Positions 1 to 7,183 of a stretch of DNA of 12,707 bases are shown here, one piece after another. The DNA is taken from the NCBI GenBank assembly GCA_964449985.1, contig CAYVCG010000059.1, positions 1 through 12,707 of the forward strand. Reading direction: 5' to 3'. The first letter of the stretch is position 1. Every line of letters begins with the position of its first letter. Position numbers and translations under genes: made by a program. Below the pieces are notes generated by a model. It was not told the origin of the DNA and did no database searches. It saw only the letters and a list, made by a program, of their open reading frames with translations. This stretch comes from CAYVCG01 sp964449985. Lineage in GTDB: Bacteria > Bacillota > Clostridia > Lachnospirales > WRAX01.

Positions 1-527
1 TAGGCTCCAACGCAGGAAATACTACTATAGTAATTGTTGCTAAATCCAAAGATGCCCCTGTAACAACTGCGAGATTTACCGTAGAACTGATTGATGGCGA
101 GGCTATTTCTCTCGTTGGGGTTAATCGTAACGCCGAATCCGGCGGCAGCCACCCAGACGATGGAAAAATGCATTTTGATGCTGGTTTGGTTGAATACATC
201 GGCAAGGGCTCTTGGATCAAATTCAACAGTGTTGATTTAAAGAGCGGCATAACCAATATGGATATGCTGTTTGCAACGCCAAATACAGGCGGCACTATTG
301 AAGTCCGTATTGCTGAACCGGGTGTCGGTGATGTGAATAGCGCAACAACTATTGCAACGGTTGCTCTGTTTAACACAGGCGGGTATCCGATGCAATATGT
401 TAAAGCTGCTTCAACCAGTGCTATTTCTGCAAACTCAGGCGTAAAGGATGTTTATTTGTACTTTAACTATCCAAGCGCCGGATTTAATTTCTACAAAGCT
501 GATTTTTATATAATGCGCGATAGATAA
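1..527 (+). CDS. C-terminal fragment of a secreted CBM6-like carbohydrate-binding protein (5' end outside window)
   Basis: The reading frame is open from base 3 to the TAA at 525-527, with no stop upstream, so the gene starts outside the window; about 174 residues are visible. The first ~38 residues are beta-rich (TTIVIVAKSK, ARFTVELID) and could be the end of an Ig-like or linker domain. The remainder fits a family 6 carbohydrate-binding module: a GSWIKF strand, then GGTIEVRI, ATTIATVALFNTGG, and the closing SGVKDVYLYF and FNFYKADF strands, which match the usual CBM6 pattern of GTIE.R, TGGW and G.HDLYLVF with a final aromatic strand. The protein ends directly after this module, so it is the C-terminal domain. 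CBM6 modules normally sit on secreted glycoside hydrolases or surface polysaccharide-binding proteins; the catalytic part, if any, is not visible. Family assignment is by motif only, and CBM35/CBM36-like is possible. Confidence 0.7.
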   Translation, partial: GSNAGNTTIVIVAKSKDAPVTTARFTVELIDGEAISLVGVNRNAESGGSHPDDGKMHFDAGLVEYIGKGSWIKFNSVDLKSGITNMDMLFATPNTGGTIEVRIAEPGVGDVNSATTIATVALFNTGGYPMQYVKAASTSAISANSGVKDVYLYFNYPSAGFNFYKADFYIMRDR

Positions 528-566
528 AAAATGCCCTGCCATTTGGCAGGCTTGATAGGAAAGTTT

Positions 567-598
567 GAGCGAGTAGGCTTTGGGCTGCTCGCTCTTTC
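567..598 (+). terminator. Rho-independent terminator after the CBM6-like gene
   Basis: GAGCGAG (567-573) pairs with CTCGCTC (588-594). The stem extends inward by a T-G wobble, A-T and G-C to about 10 bp around an 8-base loop, and is followed by a short TTT and a T-rich stretch. A smaller hairpin, CCTGCC/GGCAGG with a 4-base loop (535-550), lies between it and the stop codon and lacks a T-run. Confidence 0.6.
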
Positions 599-776
599 TA
601 TGCTCGTTTTTATTTTCGCGCAGAACATACTTTTTATAACCGATTTAAAGCAACCATACAACCCTTTCCTTCTATAAATAAATAAAAAATAAGCCATGCC
701 ATGCATATAAATGGTAATTTATGACTATATTATTAATATATTTAAAATATGTATATTTTTGGAAGGAGAGAAAAAC

Positions 777-1049
777 ATGTCTATTCAGTTATCCTCTTCA
801 AAAACTTCCGGCACAAAAAGCAAGACGAAACCCTTACACAAAAAGATGTCCAGCGAAGATTTTGAAGTACTGGAGGCCTTAAAGAAACTGCAATTAGAAC
901 TTGAGTGTATGCATAAAAACCTTGATTATGTTACAAACCCGGTGCTGATTGACAGCTGTATTTATGAGCTTAAAGCGTTGCATATGAAATATGAATATTA
1001 TCTGTCCTTATGCAAAGAACGAGGCATAACTTCTGCAGCATTAGCATAA
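777..1049 (+). CDS. yaaL: YaaL family protein (DUF2508)
   Basis: A 90-residue protein of unknown biochemical function. After a Lys/Ser/Thr-rich, probably disordered N-terminus (residues 1-25) it is almost entirely helical. The DUF2508 hallmarks are present: a Leu-rich helix with acidic residues, then the segment around NPVLIDSCIYELKALHMKYEY (residues 54-74), which resembles the 'D..LID..IY.L.A...KY.YLL' signature of YaaL. It is followed directly by bofA, as in Bacillus subtilis (recR-yaaL-bofA), and this synteny is strong support. The start is ATG 777, preceded by GGAAGGAG (761-768) at 8 bases; the frame is open further upstream to 711, but that extension is hydrophobic, AT-rich and lacks a ribosome binding site. 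It is probably co-transcribed with bofA, 51 bases downstream. Confidence 0.82.
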   Translation: MSIQLSSSKTSGTKSKTKPLHKKMSSEDFEVLEALKKLQLELECMHKNLDYVTNPVLIDSCIYELKALHMKYEYYLSLCKERGITSAALA

Positions 1050-1100
1050 ATTAGCATCTAAAGCGGCTTTTGAGTGACTAAGGAATACGGGGGAATACAC

Positions 1101-1376
1101 ATGGGCGAATTCGGTGTGTTACAAACTATACTAATGATGGTCGCTATTTGCGTTATGTTTATGATTATTTTAATCTTTCAGCATCAGTTGAAGCATGTGC
1201 TTCGAATAGTAATACGCGCCATAGCCGGCGGATTCGGCATAGTATTATGCAACTTTGCCTTATCTATGCTAGGGGTTAGCGTCACAGTCGGAGTTAATTT
1301 TCTGACACTACTTATTATTGCATTGCTAGGTATACCTGGCTTTGCAGCGGTATACTTTATCAGCTATTTATTGTAG
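1101..1376 (+). CDS. bofA: BofA, inhibitor of pro-sigmaK processing
   Basis: A 91-residue integral membrane protein (B. subtilis BofA is 87). Hydrophobic segments lie at about residues 6-26, 37-56 and 66-90, with a basic loop (HQLKHVLRIVIR) after the first. The family signature is near the C-terminus: VGVNFLTLLIIALLGIPG (residues 63-80), including the conserved Asn and the LGIPG turn. In B. subtilis, BofA sits in the outer forespore membrane with SpoIVFA and holds the intramembrane protease SpoIVFB inactive until a forespore signal arrives, which delays sigmaK activation. The start is ATG 1101 with GGGGGA (1089-1094) at 6 bases; an in-frame GTG at 1074 lacks a comparable site and adds a polar extension. 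Synteny with yaaL supports the call, and a terminator follows at 1410. Whether SpoIVFA/SpoIVFB exist here cannot be seen. Confidence 0.88.
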   Translation: MGEFGVLQTILMMVAICVMFMIILIFQHQLKHVLRIVIRAIAGGFGIVLCNFALSMLGVSVTVGVNFLTLLIIALLGIPGFAAVYFISYLL

Positions 1377-1409
1377 TTTTTTATGGTTGACAAGCCGTCA
1401 AAAGCAAGA

Positions 1410-1456
1410 AAGCCTTGGGTGAGCTTAAAAAAAGCTTTGCCCAAGGCTTTTTTTAG
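1410..1456 (+). terminator. Strong rho-independent terminator after bofA
   Basis: AAGCCTTGGG (1410-1419) pairs perfectly with CCCAAGGCTT (1440-1449). The stem continues inward through AGCTT/AAGCT (1422-1426 with 1432-1436), with a small imperfection between the two helices. A run of seven T begins within the 3' arm (1448-1454). It separates yaaL-bofA from spoIVA. Confidence 0.9.
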
Positions 1457-1563
1457 TTTTACGTTCTTTGAATTTTCATTTTTGATTAAAAATAGTACAA
1501 TAGCAATTCTAAAATCCTTGTTTCATCATATAAATATATAGATAATTGTATGGATACATTTAT

Positions 1564-1581
1564 AAGGAGGTTACCCAAGTG
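1564..1581 (+). promoter_or_regulatory. Ribosome binding site that fixes the GTG start of spoIVA
   Basis: AAGGAGG (1564-1570) lies 8 bases before GTG 1579. The in-frame ATG at 1546 is upstream of this site and would add 11 residues not found in SpoIVA. Starting at GTG 1579 gives 492 residues, exactly the length of B. subtilis SpoIVA as I recall it, with the Walker A lysine at position 30 in both. Confidence 0.88.
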
Positions 1582-3057
1582 GAAAGCTTTGATCTTTACA
1601 AGGATATAGCAGAACGTACAAATGGTGATATTTATATAGGAGTAGTCGGGCCTGTTCGGACGGGAAAATCAACGTTTATTAAACGTTTTATGGATTTGCT
1701 CGTCATCCCAAATATTGAAAACGTTCATTGCAAGGAGCGAGCTAAAGATGAATTGCCTCAGAGTGCGGCAGGTAAAACAATAATGACGACGGAGCCAAAG
1801 TTCGTTCCGAATGAAGCTGTTGAAATAACGCTTGACGATGCTGTTAGCGTAAAGGTTCGGATGATAGACTGCGTCGGATACATAGTTTCCAGTGCATCAG
1901 GCTATATGGACGGAGACACCCCAAGAATGATAAACACTCCTTGGTTTGACGAAAAAATCCCGTTCATAGAAGCTGCTGAGATGGGAACAAAAAAGGTAAT
2001 TACTGACCATTCAACTATCGGCATACTTGTTTCGACGGACGGCAGCATTACAGACATTGATCGCCGTGATTATATCGAAGCTGAGGAAAGGGTCGTTAAT
2101 GAGTTAAAAGAGATTGATAAGCCGTTTGTCATGATTCTTAATACGACAAAGCCATATAGCGCAGAAACTGAAAATCTGCGTCAGGAAATGTGTGAAAAAT
2201 ATGGTGTTCCCGTTATTTCAATCAACTGTGCGCAATTAAAGGTTGAGGATATTAACGCAATACTGGAAAAAGTTCTTTATGAATTCCCTGTGCGCGAGAT
2301 TAAAATCAATATTCCAAAATGGATAGAAACGCTGACAATGGATCACTGGCTTAAAAACAGCATTATTAATGGCGTAAAAGACCTTGCGAAAGGGATTTCC
2401 AATCTTCGTGGCATAAAGGAATCAGTATCTGCGCTTGAATGCAATGATTTTATCAAAAAAGCTTATCTGGATAAGATTGAGCTTGGGCAAGGCTGCGCGC
2501 TTATTGAAGCATCCGTTGATGATGGCCTGTTCTACAAAATATTAAGTGAAACAACAGGCATGGATATAGCAGGCGAATATCAGCTTATTTCAACAATAAA
2601 AATACTTGCCGAAGCAAAGCGTGAATACGATAAGGTTAAATACGCTTTGGAGGAAGTTAATCGAAAGGGTTATGGCATTGTAACCCCTATTATGGAAGAG
2701 ATGAAACTGGATACCCCGCAGCTTGTTAAGCACGGCTCCAAATACGGGGTTAAACTTAGAGCAAGCGCACCTTCAATACATATGATCAGAGCAGATATAG
2801 AAACAGAAATATCCCCGATTGTCGGTTCTGAAGGACAGAGCCAAGAGCTTGTAACAAACCTGACTATGGAAATGCAAACCAATCCGGATAAAGTTTGGGA
2901 ACTGAACATGTTTGGCAAATCAATGCATGAAATGGTAAAAGAAGGCATACAAAACAAGCTTTATAGAATGCCAGAGGATGCCCAGATGAAGCTTCAGGAT
3001 ACTTTGCAAAAAATAATAAACGAGGGTAGCGGCGGATTAATTTGTATAATATTGTAA
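1579..3057 (+). CDS. spoIVA: Stage IV sporulation protein A (SpoIVA), spore coat morphogenetic ATPase
   Basis: SpoIVA assembles on the outer forespore membrane, hydrolyses ATP to polymerise irreversibly, and forms the basement layer on which the spore coat is built; it also affects cortex formation. The 492-residue protein is full length. It has the TRAFAC GTPase-like ATPase domain with Walker A GPVRTGKST (residues 24-32, Lys30), the QSAAGKTIMTTEP segment (61-73) carrying the sensor threonines, and the Walker B region MIDCVG (Asp97). The later INTPW, HSTIGI and YIEAEERV segments match the family. The middle domain follows, and the C-terminus ends in INEGSGGLICIIL, nearly identical to the B. 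subtilis end that contacts the membrane and SpoVM. It is monocistronic between terminators at 1410 and 3074. In B. subtilis it is sigmaE-dependent; I could not identify a convincing sigmaE promoter here. Confidence 0.97.
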   Translation: MESFDLYKDIAERTNGDIYIGVVGPVRTGKSTFIKRFMDLLVIPNIENVHCKERAKDELPQSAAGKTIMTTEPKFVPNEAVEITLDDAVSVKVRMIDCVGYIVSSASGYMDGDTPRMINTPWFDEKIPFIEAAEMGTKKVITDHSTIGILVSTDGSITDIDRRDYIEAEERVVNELKEIDKPFVMILNTTKPYSAETENLRQEMCEKYGVPVISINCAQLKVEDINAILEKVLYEFPVREIKINIPKWIETLTMDHWLKNSIINGVKDLAKGISNLRGIKESVSALECNDFIKKAYLDKIELGQGCALIEASVDDGLFYKILSETTGMDIAGEYQLISTIKILAEAKREYDKVKYALEEVNRKGYGIVTPIMEEMKLDTPQLVKHGSKYGVKLRASAPSIHMIRADIETEISPIVGSEGQSQELVTNLTMEMQTNPDKVWELNMFGKSMHEMVKEGIQNKLYRMPEDAQMKLQDTLQKIINEGSGGLICIIL

Positions 3058-3073
3058 TACAGTATTTAACCTT

Positions 3074-3113
3074 AAAGGCTTTTGGGCTAATAAATAGCTC
3101 GAGAGCCTTTTAA
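3074..3113 (+). terminator. Terminator after spoIVA
   Basis: A near-continuous 15-bp stem joins 3074-3088 to 3096-3110 (AAAGGCT with AGCCTTT at the base, GGGCTA with TAGCTC at the tip, including G-T wobbles) around a 7-base loop. Only a short T-run (3108-3111) follows, so termination may be less complete than at the bofA site. Confidence 0.7.
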
Positions 3114-3218
3114 TATTTAAATTTAGAAAATCTGCTAGAGATTTTTTTCCCAATTTATTATATAATATTTTTAAACGTTAAATAATAACTATATAATCAA
3201 GCTAGTTCATGTAAAATC

Positions 3219-3247
3219 TTGTTATTTTAAGTTTGCTATGATATAAT
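3219..3247 (+). promoter_or_regulatory. Vegetative (sigmaA-type) promoter of the sia-like operon, extended -10
   Basis: The -35 element TTGTTA (3219-3224, 4/6 to TTGACA) is separated by exactly 17 bases from a perfect -10 element TATAAT (3242-3247), which carries the extended -10 TG (3239-3240). Transcription would start near 3254, giving a leader of about 72 bases to ATG 3326. That makes the TTG at 3257 an unlikely start. Two other TATAAT strings upstream (3161, 3192) lack a recognisable -35. Confidence 0.7.
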
Positions 3248-3325
3248 CCACCAAGTTTGATAAATATAAAGAAACAATCATTATTTTGCCATTATCCATT
3301 AATCTTATATGTTAGGATGATATCT

Positions 3326-5845
3326 ATGTTTAATAGCAAGCGCTCATATGTTCTCATAATGTCTATAAGTGCAATCGTCGTTGTCGGTATTTTGTTTACA
3401 CTTGCAAACCAGTATATCGCTAGCACTTCTTCTAATTTGAAAGATTTCGGAGAAAAAAGGCTGGAAGAAAATTTGTTTCAGCAGCGTTATAACATTACTG
3501 AAATGATAGCAAGAGAAAAAGCTACGATTGAGCTTATGGCGCAAAGTATTATATATGTTAACGATAATGACGCCATTATAGAACTTATTAAGGAATATTC
3601 TACAAAATCCGGTTATTCATATATGTTTATTGCGGCTCCGAATGGTCAAGCAATCACAGACAAGGGCAGCATAATAGATATTTCCGAAAGAGATTATTAT
3701 AGAGAATTATTAAAAACAAAACAAACAATTGTATCCGAACCGATCCCATCATTACTGACTAAGGATGAAGATATTATTATAATAGCCTCCCCCGTGTTTC
3801 GTGGCAAAAACATAGTTGCAATCATTGCTGGGGCATATAGTACCGATTATTTTGAGTCAATGCTTATGTCTTCTTTCGATGGTAGGGTTCATGATATACT
3901 TGTGTCTAGTAATAGATCAAAGATTACTGCCACATATAACTGTGGTATTCACAACAAAACAACTAATACTCTAGAGGACATTTTTAAACAAGGCGCATAT
4001 GTTAAAGACCATGGTTATACACAAAATAAAGCAACATTTTATGCAAACATGTCCGCCGGGCTAAGCGGTAAAATAAGGATAGTCCATAACGGCTCAACGT
4101 ATTTTCTAATGTATACGCCTCTTGGAATAAATGACTGGTATATACTAACTCTAGCTCCAGAAGAAGCCATTACTCTTTATTCAACGGTATTCCAAAAGGA
4201 ACTAATTATCATTGCCTTCCTATTTTTTGCAGTGATTATCTCTATTACATGCTATATAATGTTTTCAAAATTAAAAATAGGAAAAAAGCTCACTGTGACG
4301 TTTATTTTGATTTCAATGATAGCAAGCACATCCGGCGTTATTGGCGGTCAGCTTTTGCTTAGGAATTATAACAACTATTCATATATTCTGGATGTCTATG
4401 GTTTCGGGCTTGCAGATATCGGAAATGTCGCGCTTTCTATGTGTGAGGCGCGCTCATATATGAGAGATGTCGTATTCTTGGATAATCACGAAGATAAATT
4501 GGAAGCAGTTAATAAAATTGAAGAAATTATTTTGCAAACAGATCGTTATAGAGCGTCTGTGCGTAATAATCTAAGTACGCCTAACTCCATAGAATTGTGG
4601 AATGAATTTGAAAAGAATCTTGCCGACTACCGTTTAGAAAGAAAAGAAATTATAAAACTAGCTTTAGGAAATGAAACTGAAAGCAATCTGGCATATGAAA
4701 AATGGATAAATGTATCTTCGCCAAAGCTTGATAAATGCCTTGATTTGTTAAACTCACTTATCCAGCTTAATCTAAACAGCATGGCAAGCTCGGATGAACG
4801 CTTAAAGAGCGAGGCTGCAACGACGATTTTATTTATCTTTTTTGTAATAATATTGGTGTTCCTTACATCTGTATTACTTGCTTTTGTTATATCAAAAAGC
4901 TTAAGCCACCCTCTTAAAGAAATAGAGGCAGCAGCAATACGCATAGCATCAAACGATACGAATTTTGATCTAAACGTAAATTCTAATGACGAGATAGGAA
5001 CAGTGGCCACAGTTTTTAATACCGATGTTAAAAACGCATTTATAGAAATAAATGAAAAGAATCATTTGCTAAATGAAAAAAATAAAATGATTCTTGACAG
5101 CCTTACCTATGCAAGGAAAATACAAGGAAACCTTCTGCCAAATCACACACTGTTTACGAAGGCCTTTTCAGACCATTCAATTTTATGGGAGCCAAGAGAT
5201 ACTGTTGGCGGGGATATTTATTGGGTTCATGTTTTTAAGGAAGGTACTCTGCTTTGCGTTTGTGACTGCACTGGCCACGGAACGCCTGGTGCCCTTTTAA
5301 CAATGCTTGTCGTTTCTGCCCTAAACTCAGTTGTAAACGAACAAACATATAAATACCCCAACGAGATAATGTGGCGACTTGAACAACAGCTTGTTAATAT
5401 ATTAAACGTTGGTGATGATCATGATTTGTCCACAATTAATGATGGTGTTGATCTTGCTATTGTTTTCTGTTCAAATGACGGAAAAATATCTATATCCTCA
5501 GCAAATATGCATACCTTTGTTTGCAATGGATTCGAAGTAAAAAATATTAAAGGCCAGCGTCTTAGGATTGGTGAGGGAACTCTAAAAGACAAAAATTCAA
5601 TCAAGACTACAGAAATTTCAGCCGATAAAAATAATAAGTTTTATATTGCTTCCGATGGGCTTTTTGATCAAATAGGTAGTGAAACAGGAATACCTTTTGG
5701 TTATAGTAAATTGAAAAAAACTATTTTAGAAAATCACGGCTTGGCTCTAAACGATATCGCGAATATTATATGGCAACAATTTACAACCCATATGGGTGAT
5801 GAAAAACGAAGAGATGATATAACCCTAATTTGTTTTAAGCCATAA
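3326..5845 (+). CDS. SiaA-like membrane sensor PP2C/SpoIIE-family Ser/Thr phosphatase (dCache, second helical sensor, HAMP)
   Basis: An 839-residue protein; the inferred role is dephosphorylating the SiaC-like protein encoded three genes downstream, in response to an external signal. In order it has TM1 (residues 7-29), an extracellular alpha/beta sensor resembling dCache (about 32-289, including RDYYRELLKT and INDWYILTLAP), TM2 (292-314), TM3 (321-343), a second all-helical extracellular region resembling 4HB_MCP (345-495), TM4 (497-524), HAMP (525-577), a short linker helix and a SpoIIE-type PP2C domain (589-838). Metal-binding motifs are intact: DTVGGD (Asp630), DCTGHG (Asp647), SDGLFD (Asp777) and RRDDITL (Asp830/831). 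ATG 3326 is chosen because AGGA (3314-3317) lies 8 bases upstream; the frame is open to a TTG at 3257, which lies at the predicted transcription start without a binding site. It is not SpoIIE itself, which has about ten TM segments and no HAMP. The ligand is unknown. Confidence 0.85.
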   Translation: MFNSKRSYVLIMSISAIVVVGILFTLANQYIASTSSNLKDFGEKRLEENLFQQRYNITEMIAREKATIELMAQSIIYVNDNDAIIELIKEYSTKSGYSYMFIAAPNGQAITDKGSIIDISERDYYRELLKTKQTIVSEPIPSLLTKDEDIIIIASPVFRGKNIVAIIAGAYSTDYFESMLMSSFDGRVHDILVSSNRSKITATYNCGIHNKTTNTLEDIFKQGAYVKDHGYTQNKATFYANMSAGLSGKIRIVHNGSTYFLMYTPLGINDWYILTLAPEEAITLYSTVFQKELIIIAFLFFAVIISITCYIMFSKLKIGKKLTVTFILISMIASTSGVIGGQLLLRNYNNYSYILDVYGFGLADIGNVALSMCEARSYMRDVVFLDNHEDKLEAVNKIEEIILQTDRYRASVRNNLSTPNSIELWNEFEKNLADYRLERKEIIKLALGNETESNLAYEKWINVSSPKLDKCLDLLNSLIQLNLNSMASSDERLKSEAATTILFIFFVIILVFLTSVLLAFVISKSLSHPLKEIEAAAIRIASNDTNFDLNVNSNDEIGTVATVFNTDVKNAFIEINEKNHLLNEKNKMILDSLTYARKIQGNLLPNHTLFTKAFSDHSILWEPRDTVGGDIYWVHVFKEGTLLCVCDCTGHGTPGALLTMLVVSALNSVVNEQTYKYPNEIMWRLEQQLVNILNVGDDHDLSTINDGVDLAIVFCSNDGKISISSANMHTFVCNGFEVKNIKGQRLRIGEGTLKDKNSIKTTEISADKNNKFYIASDGLFDQIGSETGIPFGYSKLKKTILENHGLALNDIANIIWQQFTTHMGDEKRRDDITLICFKP

Positions 5846-5859
5846 AAAAGGAGGCATTT

Positions 5860-6591
5860 ATGACTGAAAATCTATTTGAAAGAGAAGAGCACGTGCTTTC
5901 ATGGGCGGAAAGCTGCCTTGCAGATTATTCCGAAGAAAAACATTCTTTTAGAGAGAGTTTCTCAAGGATAACTCTTGAATACGAACGCATTTTAAAGCAG
6001 CTAAAACGCGTAACAAGACTATCCGACAGAACAACGATTGACTTAAATGCCGAAAAGCAAATCCTTCTGGATAAGGTTAATATTGATGCGCTTACAGGGC
6101 TTTATAACAGGCGTTTTATGGAGGAAAAGCTGAAATATTTGCTACGGTCATTATCCCGTTCGCAAGGATATTTGACTGTTATGATGCTGGACATAGATTA
6201 TTTTAAAAAATATAATGACACATACGGCCATGGCCGTGGGGATGAATGTTTAAAGGCTGTGGCAAAAGCACTTGCATCAAGCTTTGAGCGGGCAGACGAT
6301 CTTGTTTGCCGTTACGGCGGAGAGGAGTTTACTGCTATTCTCCCGAATACTGATAAAATCGGAGCTGCGCTATTGGCTCAAAGGATTCTTGACAATGTGC
6401 GTGACTTAAATATCCCACATGAAAAAAATGACGTCGCACCCTATGTAACCGTGTCAATAGGCGTAACGTGTCTGATTCCGTTTCATAATCAACAGCCGGA
6501 ACAAATCCTCAAGCGGGCAGACGATGCATTGTACGAATCGAAACATAATGGCCGAGACAGATTTACTTTCTTACAATATCAGGAGGGATAA
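5860..6591 (+). CDS. SiaD-like diguanylate cyclase (GGDEF)
   Basis: A 243-residue soluble protein predicted to condense two GTP into c-di-GMP. Residues 1-72 are predicted charged helices, a stalk without a recognisable sensory domain. The GGDEF domain (about 73-238) opens with DALTGLYNRRF and carries metal-binding Asp111/Asp113 (LDIDYFK), the N-D pair 119-120, GHGRGD (123-128) and the active-site motif GGEEF (153-157), so it should be catalytically competent. An inhibitory I-site RxxD (Arg144-Asp147) lies the canonical five residues before GGEEF, so product feedback is likely. The start has AAGGAGG (5848-5854) 5 bases upstream, and the gene begins 14 bases after the phosphatase. In P. aeruginosa, SiaD has a similar short N-terminal helical stalk that binds SiaC; the same use here is inferred from operon context. 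Without that context it would be called only a GGDEF protein. Confidence 0.9.
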   Translation: MTENLFEREEHVLSWAESCLADYSEEKHSFRESFSRITLEYERILKQLKRVTRLSDRTTIDLNAEKQILLDKVNIDALTGLYNRRFMEEKLKYLLRSLSRSQGYLTVMMLDIDYFKKYNDTYGHGRGDECLKAVAKALASSFERADDLVCRYGGEEFTAILPNTDKIGAALLAQRILDNVRDLNIPHEKNDVAPYVTVSIGVTCLIPFHNQQPEQILKRADDALYESKHNGRDRFTFLQYQEG

Positions 6592-6593
6592 AA

Positions 6594-7157
6594 ATGGTGT
6601 TTGATATGCTCGAATATTACAATATGCTAAATGAAAAGAACATCAGCATTGTTTACAACGGCCTTATCTGGGTAGAGGGTGTGGAGGCTATCGCAACTAC
6701 TCTCAGGCGCCGCCTTGAGTTGGATAGTATCTCTTTCGCTATAAATCAATCAATTTTTTCAATTTTTATTGAACTCATGAACAACATGATCCATTATTCA
6801 ATGGAAAAGCACCCATTCGCCAGCGGGCCTGTCGAAAAACAGCCTGAAATGGCCAAGGGCGTATTTGTTTTGGGTTCAACAGATACAAAATATTTTATAC
6901 AATGCGGAAATAAAATCAAGAACAAACATAAACCAATACTCCAAAAGCGCATTGATTTTCTTAACACGCTGAATAAAGAAGAATTGCGCAAATATTATAA
7001 AGAACGCCTTAAAGCCATCGACGATAATGAAGAAAGCAAAGGCGCCGGAATAGGGCTTATTGAAATAGCAAGAAGAGCAAGCTCACCCATAGAATACACA
7101 TTCTCAGACATTGATGATGAATATTCGTTTTTTGCTATTTACGTCACGATTGGTTAA
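6594..7157 (+). CDS. siaB: SiaB family protein kinase (DUF6272, GHKL-like)
   Basis: A 187-residue cytoplasmic protein, the predicted kinase of the SiaC-like partner, acting against the phosphatase encoded first in the operon. A divergent GHKL/HATPase-like fold is suggested by an N-box-like helix FIELMNNMIHYS (residues 58-69, with Glu60, Asn63 and Asn64) and a glycine-rich KGAGIGL segment (149-155), like the G-box of anti-sigma-factor kinases. Between them lies a helical insertion (about 110-148) rich in Lys and Glu, as I recall for SiaB/DUF6272. The start is ATG 6594, only two bases after the TAA of the cyclase; its binding site AGGAGG (6581-6586) is inside the cyclase gene, so translation is probably coupled. 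Membership rests on motifs, length and the adjacent SiaC-family gene; SpoIIAB/RsbW-like kinases are related but differ in the insertion. Confidence 0.82.
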   Translation: MVFDMLEYYNMLNEKNISIVYNGLIWVEGVEAIATTLRRRLELDSISFAINQSIFSIFIELMNNMIHYSMEKHPFASGPVEKQPEMAKGVFVLGSTDTKYFIQCGNKIKNKHKPILQKRIDFLNTLNKEELRKYYKERLKAIDDNEESKGAGIGLIEIARRASSPIEYTFSDIDDEYSFFAIYVTIG

Positions 7158-7183
7158 AAATTATTACGGAGGTATCAATTATT

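Noticed and set aside
634..662. Possible sigmaE promoter before yaaL, with CATACAAC at 655-662.
   Set aside because: The -10-like box is good, but the -35 region at the right distance (TTATAAC) matches the sigmaE pattern poorly.
506..706. 66-codon - strand frame between the CBM6-like gene and yaaL.
   Set aside because: It spans the terminator hairpins and the composition is that of intergenic DNA; no family signature or convincing start site.
1532..1560. Possible sigmaE promoter before spoIVA (AAATATA, 14 bases, GATACATT).
   Set aside because: The -10-like box ends 4 bases before the ribosome binding site, so the transcript would begin inside that site. Another candidate (TCATTTT 1476-1482 with AGTACAAT 1494-1501) has only an 11-base spacer.
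3254..3325. c-di-GMP riboswitch in the leader of the sia-like operon.
   Set aside because: The leader is only about 72 bases, very AT-rich, with no paired GNRA-type stem structure or conserved core visible. The other intergenic regions are also too short or unstructured.
3257..3325. TTG 3257 as the start of the phosphatase.
   Set aside because: It lies about 3 bases after the predicted transcription start, lacks a ribosome binding site, and adds 23 residues before a typical TM-type N-terminus.
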